DNA of 64,000 nucleotides from Deltaproteobacteria bacterium UBA6601 (lineage in GTDB: Bacteria; Myxococcota_A; UBA796; UBA9615): the NCBI GenBank assembly GCA_002433485.1, contig DJIF01000015.1:37013-101012 (forward strand), written 5' to 3'. The notes beneath the pieces are model-generated. The model searched no databases. It was not told the origin of the DNA and saw nothing but the letters and a program-made list of their open reading frames with translations. Position 1 is the first letter of the stretch. Each line of letters begins with the position of its first letter. The translations under genes were made by a program, and so were the position numbers. Shown here one piece after another: positions 17,717-24,997 of this stretch.

Positions 17717-18695
17717 CGTGAAGAGTCGCCCCCGGACCAGCCCTATTCTCAAGGATATCGGCTCTGGGCAGGGTCGCCTCAATGCGGGCCCGAACTTCGG
17801 GGGCATGGCGACTCTCACAGAGCACGTGCATGTTGGGGCCAGCATCGAGCGTGAAGTAAACGGGCAAGCCATCATGTTCACGCCAGCTCCGCACCGCATG
17901 CATCAAAGCGACAGTACCCGGCTGCAGATAGAGAGCAGATGGCTGGCCACTGATCATGATGGCATGCATCTCCATAGCCTCATGCTCTACCAGTTCCCCG
18001 AAGGTGACAAAGTCCCGCTGAGCAAGGGCACCTTTTAACGCCAGAATCCGTGCTGGCAGGAGTTGCTGCCGCTTCTCCATAAAGGGATGACCGACAGCGA
18101 TCCGGTGCCCTTCAGAACTCGAGATAGCTTTCGGGCTGCGCGAGACCAAGACCACCAGATCAGTAAGATCCCAGTGCTCAGGGGGACAGAACTGTTGACT
18201 GAACGAGCTCGCATCGTCCTTACCAGCAACCCACTCCACAAAGCCGGCCTGAATAGAGCGACAGGCTGAGCCGCTACCGCGACGCGCCCAACGGGTCATC
18301 TCCTGCTCCTCAGGATGCCCCTCTCCAAATGCCCCGATTGCGGCGGTGGCGAGGGCCGCAAAGCCCGAGGCAGAAGAGGCGATCCCGGTCCCGGCAGGAA
18401 AGGAGTTCACCGATGCGACTCTGGCGCCCATCCGATACCAATCGCTACGGATTCGATCGAGATAGCGCGAAATACGCACTGCTCGTTGGTCCAGAACCCG
18501 CTCCCCTTCCAGATAGATCTCATCCTGAGATAGCGCCGAATCCCACTCAACGGTAGTGGTGGTCACAGCAGCAGAAAGATTCATCGAGATCGAATCGTTA
18601 AGCGGCACGTTATGATCGTAGTCGAGCTTGCCCCAATACTTGATGAAGGCAATGTTGGAGCAGGCTCTGGCGCTGGCTCTCTTGCGCTCGCTCAT
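17700..18695 (-). CDS. mvaD: Diphosphomevalonate decarboxylase
   Basis: 331 residues, typical length. The family signatures are clear: CSNIAFIKYWGK near the N-terminus (substrate contacts), NSFPAGTGIASSASGFAAL (phosphate loop), RGSGSACRSI, and TLDAGPNMHVL near residue 280, where the Asp is the catalytic residue in this family. It converts 5-diphosphomevalonate to isopentenyl diphosphate with ATP, releasing CO2. Overlaps the phosphomevalonate kinase stop by 4 bases and the mevalonate kinase start by 17. Translational coupling along the operon is likely. Confidence 0.95.
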   Translation of the reverse strand: MSERKRASARACSNIAFIKYWGKLDYDHNVPLNDSISMNLSAAVTTTTVEWDSALSQDEIYLEGERVLDQRAVRISRYLDRIRSDWYRMGARVASVNSFPAGTGIASSASGFAALATAAIGAFGEGHPEEQEMTRWARRGSGSACRSIQAGFVEWVAGKDDASSFSQQFCPPEHWDLTDLVVLVSRSPKAISSSEGHRIAVGHPFMEKRQQLLPARILALKGALAQRDFVTFGELVEHEAMEMHAIMISGQPSALYLQPGTVALMHAVRSWREHDGLPVYFTLDAGPNMHVLCESRHAPEVRARIEATLPRADILENRAGPGATLHDDHLF

Positions 18696-19705
18696 TGCAG
18701 CTCCTCATCCATCAGGCCAGTCTCTTCCGGGGCCAAGGGTAGGACGGTAAGGCCCTGCTCATCACAGCTCCTGATCGCTGCCTGCCGATCGGCCGCCAGG
18801 ATCAAGACGCAGTCTCCCCCACCTGCACCACTGAGGCGCGCACCAAGGACCGAAGGACTGCCCTGCAGGCGATGCACCAACTCAGCGATCTCGGGCGGAG
18901 CAGCGCCCAGTCGCTCCAGCAATCCCTGCCCCTCAGAGAGCGCCTCCCCTAGTGCTGCGGCGTCGCCGGCGCGCAGCGCGTCAAGGCCAGCGAGGGTCAG
19001 CGCACCGATCTCACCATAGAGAGCAGCCCCACGCTTGTGACGGGCAGAGACCTTGCGAATCATGTCGCCGGTGTCCGCTTTACGACCCGTCCAGGCAACC
19101 AGCCAGTCAAAGGAACTGCCCAATGGCGGTAAAACCCGCTCCATGCTGGGCGCCCCATCGTCACTGAACCGGACATAGCCGCCAAGGATTTGAGTGGCGA
19201 CGTCATAACCAGAGGCAGCACCCTGCAGAGCGCGCTGCGCGGCGCGAACCTCATCAAACAGCGCCGCGGGTTCAGCAGTCAAACCTCGAAGTCGGCGCAG
19301 CGCTGCGGCGGCGGCCAGACTGGAAGCGGAAGATGAGCCAAGGCCCCAAGTCGGCGGAAACCCGGCCTCAAAACACAGTGAGAGCCCCTCGCCAACCACT
19401 CCATGCCGCTGCAGTAGTGGCCAGAGAAGGCGCAGCTCTGGGCGGGGCGGCTGCTCGTCGGCGAGGGCCTCTGCTGGCAGCTCAATCGGGGCAGCAAATA
19501 CGCCTGGCGCTTCGACTCGCAGTGTTGAACTACCAGGCTCCAGTGATGCCTGACAGGCGATGCGGCGGTCAAGACACATTGCCAGTGCAGGCTGCCCCTC
19601 AAGCACCGCGTACTCACCAAACAGCATCAGCTTGCCAGGTGCCGAGCAGCGAGCTCGAAGAACCTGATAGCGCTGTTCAGGGCGAGCGGACCGGGTCGAA
19701 ATCAC
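18692..19705 (-). CDS. Phosphomevalonate kinase (GHMP family)
   Basis: 337 residues. GHMP motifs: SAPGKLMLFGEYAVLEGQPAL (read as the first motif, residues about 20-40), WGLGSSSASSLAAAAAL and RLSGAGGGDCVLILAA, plus GAASGYDVAT. The first motif resembles ERG8-type phosphomevalonate kinases (PGK....GEYAV). Mevalonate kinase and the decarboxylase are both present next to it, so the remaining GHMP step is phosphorylation of 5-phosphomevalonate; that assignment is partly by elimination. It starts on the last base of the mvaA stop region (1-base overlap at 19705) and ends 4 bases inside mvaD. Confidence 0.85.
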   Translation of the reverse strand: MISTRSARPEQRYQVLRARCSAPGKLMLFGEYAVLEGQPALAMCLDRRIACQASLEPGSSTLRVEAPGVFAAPIELPAEALADEQPPRPELRLLWPLLQRHGVVGEGLSLCFEAGFPPTWGLGSSSASSLAAAAALRRLRGLTAEPAALFDEVRAAQRALQGAASGYDVATQILGGYVRFSDDGAPSMERVLPPLGSSFDWLVAWTGRKADTGDMIRKVSARHKRGAALYGEIGALTLAGLDALRAGDAAALGEALSEGQGLLERLGAAPPEIAELVHRLQGSPSVLGARLSGAGGGDCVLILAADRQAAIRSCDEQGLTVLPLAPEETGLMDEELQ

Positions 19706-20931
19706 TAGACTTCCCCAGCATCCATCTCACGACTGAGTTCAAGATTCCGCTGGTGAAGACGCATGTGGCCGCGTTGAATCCCCTCAGTAGCAAGGGCCCG
19801 CAGCGCACCGAGGTTCTGCGACAGACCCACCGCGGCAATGATCCGGGCCAGCTCCTGGGCACCGCTCACCTCCATCAGGGCCAGCGAAAAACGCGCCACT
19901 GGATGCAAACGAGTCACTCCTCCGACGGTACCCACCTGCAACGGGAGTTCCAGCTCACCGACCAGATCACCTGCTTCATTGAGCTGCCAGTTGGACAGGC
20001 TGCGATACTGACCGTCTCGAGCTGCCCAGGCGTGGGCGCCAGCCTCAACCGCTCGCCAGTCATTGCCGGTAGCGACCACGATGGGATCGATGCCGTTCAT
20101 GATGCCTTTGTTGTGAGTCGCCGCTCGATGCGGGTCATAGACGGCAAAACGGGCCGCCGCTACGATCCGCTCGGCGACCTCAGAACCACCGAGTTCCCCG
20201 ACCGCGAGGTCCTCAGCCCGCACCGAGCAGCGCGCAGAGAAGCGTCGTCTAGAGGCCAGGTTGGAAAGGATTCGCAACCCAGCTCGCCCACCACTAAGAG
20301 CGGCGATTCGCGGCGCCAGTTGCTCGCACATGGTGTTCACCACGTTGGCCCCCATGGCGTCGACCGGATCAACCAGAAGATGCACCACGAGATCAGTTCC
20401 GGCGCCGGTCTCCTGCGGGCCGAACAGCCTACACTCGAGGTCACAACAACCCCCTCCAGCAGCGACCAAAATGGGGTCCAGTGCGTTGGCTGCGGCGATG
20501 ATCTCATCACGATGGGCGGTGATCACACGCACGGCAGCCGCACCATCGGGCACATCCATGATCTGGACCTGCCCGATGACCTTGTCCTCCAGGACGGTAG
20601 TTGTGAACCCCCCGGTCTTGCGTACCAGGCGCGCCATGTTGGAGGCCGCTGCAACCACCGAGCTCTCCTCGACAGCCATCGGCACCAGCACCTCGCGTCC
20701 ATCCACCACAAAATTGACCGCTACGCCAAGAGGAAGCCCAAAGCCACCAATGACATTCTCCACAAAGCCGTCCAGCAACCCGACATCAACCCTGCCGTCG
20801 GCGGTGACAAAGCCAGGCCCCGCCAGATCAAGGCCCATGGCCTCGCTGATCAGGACTCGACGCTGCTCAACACTGAGCTGATAGAAGCCCGGCAAGCGGC
20901 TGGAAGAAGGCTTGGTCGATGCGTCAGTCAC
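19705..20931 (-). CDS. mvaA: HMG-CoA reductase, class II
   Basis: 408 residues, the size of soluble bacterial class II enzymes; no membrane anchor. Motifs: PMAVEESSVVAAAS with the catalytic Glu, VDPVDAMGANVVNTM (HMG-CoA and NAD(P)H contacts, catalytic Asp region), ATHNKGIMNGID with the catalytic Lys, and EGIQRGHMRLH with the catalytic His near the C-terminus. In the biosynthetic direction it reduces HMG-CoA to mevalonate. In an operon with all the later steps to isopentenyl diphosphate a biosynthetic role is very likely, although class II enzymes in some bacteria degrade mevalonate. HMG-CoA synthase is not in this window. Overlaps fni by 4 bases. Confidence 0.95.
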   Translation of the reverse strand: MTDASTKPSSSRLPGFYQLSVEQRRVLISEAMGLDLAGPGFVTADGRVDVGLLDGFVENVIGGFGLPLGVAVNFVVDGREVLVPMAVEESSVVAAASNMARLVRKTGGFTTTVLEDKVIGQVQIMDVPDGAAAVRVITAHRDEIIAAANALDPILVAAGGGCCDLECRLFGPQETGAGTDLVVHLLVDPVDAMGANVVNTMCEQLAPRIAALSGGRAGLRILSNLASRRRFSARCSVRAEDLAVGELGGSEVAERIVAAARFAVYDPHRAATHNKGIMNGIDPIVVATGNDWRAVEAGAHAWAARDGQYRSLSNWQLNEAGDLVGELELPLQVGTVGGVTRLHPVARFSLALMEVSGAQELARIIAAVGLSQNLGALRALATEGIQRGHMRLHQRNLELSREMDAGEV

Positions 20932-22232
20932 CGGGACTCCCGAAGCTTAAGCCGCGGCAGATCCGCGACCGTACGAGCACCGCTGCATAGCATTGCAATA
21001 CGCAATTCCTCAAGGATTCGTCGACCTCGGGCCAGAGCGGGGTCTTGTCCCTGATCTGCAGCGCGGAAGAACGGCAGGGCCATCCCCGCTACATCGGCGC
21101 CCAACGCCACGGCCCTGGCCACATCCACACCATTGCGAACTCCACCAGTAGCGATCAGCGGAAACTCTGCCCCAAGGACAGCCCGACACTCCCGCACCGC
21201 GTCGCCGGTCGAGATGCCCCAGCGTCGAAAGCTCTCGCCCATAGCCTGACGTTCGCTGTCCTGAGAGCGCAGCCCCTCTATCTTGGCCCAGGAGGTTCCC
21301 CCGCTACCACCAACATCAATGGCTGCCGCTCCCATATCGCGGCAGATCACTGCCAATTCAGCCGAGATACCGGAGCCGACTTCCTTGATCACAACAGGCA
21401 CCTCGAGTGCCTCGATAAGCTTGGCGATCTTGGTCCTCAGATCACGCCAGTCCCGATCTCCCTCAGGCTGGACCATCTCCTGAATCGGGTTTAAGTGCAG
21501 AGCCAGAGCGTCGGCCTCCACCGAGTCAACCAAACGGCGGCAATCGTCAATATCGACGCCAAGATTAAGTTGGATGGCCCCCACATTGGCCAACAACAGG
21601 ATGTCCGGAGCCAAGTCCCGGACCCTGAAGGTGGGCAGTAAACCGTCCTGTTCAAGTAGCACCCGCTGCGAACCCAACCCCATAGCGAGCCCAAGTTCCT
21701 GAGCGGTCACGGCGAGGACCCGGTTGATCGCACCAGCACGGGAGGAACCCCCGGTCATCCCAGCGATCATCACAGGTGCACTCAGTTCCCGGCCGAGCAG
21801 GCTACACGACAGGTCCATGTCTTCCGGCCGCCCCTCGGGCAGAGCCAGATGGGGCAAATCCCAACGTTCCCAGGCGCGCTGCTCCAGACCGGACTCAACA
21901 TCCTCTTCAGCGACAATGCTCAAGTGACTGTCTTTGCGACTGCCGCTCATGTGACCCTGAAGGGTTTTCTCGCTGTCCCCTTCCCAGGACACAACCTCCA
22001 GATTCCAACGGCGCAAGGGAGCCTGCGCCGTTGGAATCTCCTCACGAACCAGGACCCGACCAACGGCTCGAGAGCCAGGCTTGAGAAACAAGCGAAGGCC
22101 AAGCTCCTGTCCGGGCGCCAACGGCGCTTGGCTATCCACCAGAAGCCCGTCAAGGCCAAGCGCCAGACAGAGCCCCTGCTCTCCATCGAGGGTCACTGGC
22201 AGATAGGCATCCAGGCTGGCCAACTGCTTCAC
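20928..22232 (-). CDS. fni: Type 2 isopentenyl-diphosphate isomerase with N-terminal PilZ-like domain
   Basis: 434 residues from a GTG at 22232 that overlaps the lnt stop as GTGA. Residues about 95-434 are a complete FMN-dependent Fni: SRKDSHLSIV, MIAGMTGGSS, HLNPIQEMVQPEGDRDW, IKEVGSGIS, DVGGSGGTSWAKIE and ATGGVRNGVDVARA. It interconverts IPP and DMAPP. The first about 90 residues are extra: LALGLDGLLVDSQAPLAPGQ, then LGLRLFL and VGRVLVREE, with the strand pattern of a PilZ domain but without its c-di-GMP-binding RxxxR and DxSxxG residues. An internal ATG at 21950 could give a normal-sized Fni, but the GTGA coupling favours the fusion. Confidence 0.88.
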   Translation of the reverse strand: MKQLASLDAYLPVTLDGEQGLCLALGLDGLLVDSQAPLAPGQELGLRLFLKPGSRAVGRVLVREEIPTAQAPLRRWNLEVVSWEGDSEKTLQGHMSGSRKDSHLSIVAEEDVESGLEQRAWERWDLPHLALPEGRPEDMDLSCSLLGRELSAPVMIAGMTGGSSRAGAINRVLAVTAQELGLAMGLGSQRVLLEQDGLLPTFRVRDLAPDILLLANVGAIQLNLGVDIDDCRRLVDSVEADALALHLNPIQEMVQPEGDRDWRDLRTKIAKLIEALEVPVVIKEVGSGISAELAVICRDMGAAAIDVGGSGGTSWAKIEGLRSQDSERQAMGESFRRWGISTGDAVRECRAVLGAEFPLIATGGVRNGVDVARAVALGADVAGMALPFFRAADQGQDPALARGRRILEELRIAMLCSGARTVADLPRLKLRESR

Positions 22233-24106
22233 TGCAAGTCTCCCTTCGAGTTCTGTCCCTCCACCCCTGTAGCAATGGAAGCGTCTACTGGATCCGCGCG
22301 GCGAAGCCAAGTCCAAGCCACCATGAGCAAGGAGAGAAGCAACGCGAACCAGACCAGCCAATCGGCTACTGGCGTGTAGGGATTAGCAAACCACATGATG
22401 GGCGAGAACACCGCGTAACCGAGCACAGCGAGCCAGGCAAACCACCCAACTCGACCTACCACGGGCCAACCGCGCCAGCCCAGCACCAGCAGCGCAAAGG
22501 AAAGCACAGCGCAAAGCTGAGCAAACCAATCTCCGAGCTTCAAATAGGGCGTAGGAACCCGAACTCGTGGCACCTCAACGACAAGTACATCGCGCTCAAA
22601 CAAATCGGTGCTGGCGACGATCCGGCCCCTGGCATCAACGCTTGCACTGATCCCAGTGGTAGCCGCCCGTACCAGAGGTACCCCATACTGAGCGGATTGC
22701 AGCGCCGACAGCATCAGATGCTGATGGGGGCAATCGGTATCTCCAAACCAGGCGTCGTAGGTGATGTTGACGAGCAGATCTGCACCTGCAGCAACACCAC
22801 CCCGCACGTAACGATGGCGGATCGCCTCGTAACAAATCAGGAACACAAAATCGGCGCCAGGGCTACCGAACAGTGTGAGCCCGTCACCCGCCTGAAAATC
22901 CCCCACGCCCTGGATCTTGCGAAGGACCTCAAAGTGGTCCTCAAGCGGCATGAATTCGCCAAAGGGCAGCAGGATATTCTTGTCGTAGGAAGGATCGAAC
23001 CGCGGCTCACCGCCCTGTTGAGCTGGCCAGACCCGAAAAGCAGAGTTCAGGCTGACCCGCTCTCCTCGCGCGTCCCTGCGCGCCAGCCCCCCGCCGGTCC
23101 AGAGTTCAGCCCCAGTGGTCTGCACCAGCTCTCGGATGCTCCGGTTCATTCGCGACTTGGGACTGCGGCGGATCGCCCCTTCTGGCCAGACAAAGACATC
23201 GATGTCAGGATCCGCGCTATAGGCCTCTCGACTCAGCGCTACCAGGTCCTCGGTGATGGCCGACCGCCACTCCCCCTTTGGCACCTGCGCGCTGCGCTGG
23301 CGCTGGAAGCCCTGCTGTTCCATGGCCCGCCGCTCAAAGACGTTCTGGTTGGCCTGCACCAAAGCGAGCTTGACCCGGGGAGCGCTCGCCTCAGCGACCT
23401 CGATGCGGTCAAGTTGATACGACGAGAAGCCGAAGGCAACCACGACAAAGATCGACCACAGCGCCAAAGATAGGCCCAGTCCTCGATCCACGACCATCCC
23501 AGCCGGGCTGCGCCAGCGCTGCCAGAGCTCCAGCAGAATGCCATTGCTCAACAGCATAAAAAACGAAATGCCAGCGACGCCGGTCAGACCGGTTACCAGA
23601 AAAAAGCTGCTCTGCTGATACCAGGTGACTCCCTGGTAGTAGGGAAAGAGCTGTGGGTTCAGATACTCCACCGCTGTGAACCACATGGCGACCGTAATCG
23701 GCCAATAACTGCCCGATGCGCGGCGAATCGGCGCGAATCCCCAGGCGAAGACCGCCATGTAAAAGCCAAAGGCAAGGGAGAACAACAACAAGGCCCCGAC
23801 AGCGAGAGCCAGGGGCAGATTAGAGAAGGTCTCAACGGTGTAGATGATCCAGGAGAAGATGCTGCAGTTGGCGGCAACCCCGACCAGCCAACCTGCCAGC
23901 AGCGCGCGGCGACCGTTGAGCCTGGCGAACACCGCCAGGGCTGGCACAAAGCCGAAGAGGTGCAGCCAGAACCAGTTGGTCGGCGCCGAGCCCCACTTCT
24001 GGAAGGCGCCCGAAACGATCAAGGCGGCCAGCGCGAGCACCGTACCCCGCCGCGACATCGGGTCTTTCAAGGGTGGCGCTTCGGTCATCGCGGCGACTGA
24101 TAGCAT
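22229..24106 (-). CDS. lnt: Apolipoprotein N-acyltransferase
   Basis: Up to 625 residues; the ATG at 24088 (MTEAPPLKD) is an equally likely start. The N-terminal about 220 residues hold six or so membrane segments, followed by a periplasmic carbon-nitrogen hydrolase domain with the catalytic triad: Glu in VFVWPEGAIR, Lys in SYDKNILLPFGEFMP and Cys in FLICYEAIRHRY. There is a closing pair of membrane helices at the C-terminus. It transfers the third acyl chain to diacylglyceryl-cysteine of lipoproteins in the inner membrane, consistent with a Gram-negative cell and with the lipoproteins in this window. It is the first gene of the mevalonate operon by position; the link may be only transcriptional. 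Confidence 0.93.
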   Translation of the reverse strand: MLSVAAMTEAPPLKDPMSRRGTVLALAALIVSGAFQKWGSAPTNWFWLHLFGFVPALAVFARLNGRRALLAGWLVGVAANCSIFSWIIYTVETFSNLPLALAVGALLLFSLAFGFYMAVFAWGFAPIRRASGSYWPITVAMWFTAVEYLNPQLFPYYQGVTWYQQSSFFLVTGLTGVAGISFFMLLSNGILLELWQRWRSPAGMVVDRGLGLSLALWSIFVVVAFGFSSYQLDRIEVAEASAPRVKLALVQANQNVFERRAMEQQGFQRQRSAQVPKGEWRSAITEDLVALSREAYSADPDIDVFVWPEGAIRRSPKSRMNRSIRELVQTTGAELWTGGGLARRDARGERVSLNSAFRVWPAQQGGEPRFDPSYDKNILLPFGEFMPLEDHFEVLRKIQGVGDFQAGDGLTLFGSPGADFVFLICYEAIRHRYVRGGVAAGADLLVNITYDAWFGDTDCPHQHLMLSALQSAQYGVPLVRAATTGISASVDARGRIVASTDLFERDVLVVEVPRVRVPTPYLKLGDWFAQLCAVLSFALLVLGWRGWPVVGRVGWFAWLAVLGYAVFSPIMWFANPYTPVADWLVWFALLLSLLMVAWTWLRRADPVDASIATGVEGQNSKGDLQ

Positions 24107-24205
24107 GGAGGAATGAACTTGTCAGAACGAAGCTGAACGGCCAACTGCTACCCTCAGCGTGGGCCGGCCTGCCACCGCCCAAGAACAGCATGGAAGAGGA
24201 CAAGC

Positions 24206-24886
24206 GTGACCACCATCTCTCCACGGGAGCTACACTGCCCGCTCTGTGCGACCAGGTTTGCCGGCCACTCAGTACTCGCCGGGCGCGCCAGCGGTCCTCT
24301 ATCCAGCGATCTGCGACGCTATCCCGAAGGTCCCGACCCCATCCCGCTGCAACTCAACAGCTGCCCGGAGTGCGGTTACTCCGGGGAGGTGAGCGCCTTT
24401 GAAGAGTTTGCCCCAGAACCTGAACTTGAAGTCGCCGAGGAAGAACTCTCCCTGGCCGAATTGGTCCGAAGCCGCCTGAGCCCAAAAGCCCAAGAGGCTC
24501 ATGCCGACCCCGCGCTACGCTACGAACAACATGCTGTCTTAGAGGGCTGGCTGGGGAGAGGTCCCCTGCGCCAGGGAGATGCCTGGCTGCGCGCTGCCTG
24601 GATGCATGATGATGCAAGCCGACCGCAAGAGGCACTACGCTGCCGAGATCAGGCACTAAGCCACTACCGTCGAGGCCTGGATGAGCGACGCTGGCTACGA
24701 CGTAGAGAGGACATGGTGGTGGTCGCTTATCTGGTCGGTGAGCTGTCGCGCCGCCTTGGCAGGGAGGAAGCCGCCCTGCGATGGTATGAGCAGAGCATCG
24801 CATGGTCTTCAGGGCTGCAGCACATGCAGGATCTGGTTGAGCTTGCAGAACGACAGGCGCGGGAGCCCCGCGATCTGGTCCGCTGA
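24206..24886 (+). CDS. DUF2225-type zinc-finger/TPR-like protein
   Basis: 226 residues from a GTG at 24206, preceded at 24194-24199 by AGAGGA. It opens with a zinc-ribbon pattern, CPLCATRF, then LQLNSCPECGYSG about 35 residues later, giving four Cys in two CPxC pairs as in DUF2225 proteins. The rest is helical with a TPR-like repeat (AALRWYEQSIAWSSGL near the end). Cytoplasmic, no signal peptide. The family's function is not known. It stands alone between lnt (divergent) and the large lipoprotein gene. Confidence 0.75.
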   Translation: MTTISPRELHCPLCATRFAGHSVLAGRASGPLSSDLRRYPEGPDPIPLQLNSCPECGYSGEVSAFEEFAPEPELEVAEEELSLAELVRSRLSPKAQEAHADPALRYEQHAVLEGWLGRGPLRQGDAWLRAAWMHDDASRPQEALRCRDQALSHYRRGLDERRWLRRREDMVVVAYLVGELSRRLGREEAALRWYEQSIAWSSGLQHMQDLVELAERQAREPRDLVR

Positions 24887-24900
24887 GCCCAACCCAGCCC

Positions 24901-24920
24901 CTTGACAAATGCTTGACAAA
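24901..24920 (+). promoter_or_regulatory. Tandem CTTGACAAA repeat, possible promoter/operator
   Basis: CTTGACAAA occurs twice, at 24901-24909 and 24912-24920, an 11-base period that puts both copies on the same face of the helix. Each contains a perfect -35 hexamer TTGACA. Seventeen bases after the second copy is CATCGT, a poor -10. The site is 78 bases ahead of the large lipoprotein gene and may drive or control it. The assignment is inference. Confidence 0.4.
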
Positions 24921-24997
24921 AGCGTCCCGATGATCCATCGTTCAGGCTTACATCTAAAGATTCAGGAGCACTGCTCCCGGGGACTCAGACCGCCACA

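Noticed and set aside
24136..24151. AACTGCTA half-site upstream of the DUF2225 gene, matching the 33573 palindrome
   Set aside because: Only one half is present; eight bases are expected by chance in a window this size.
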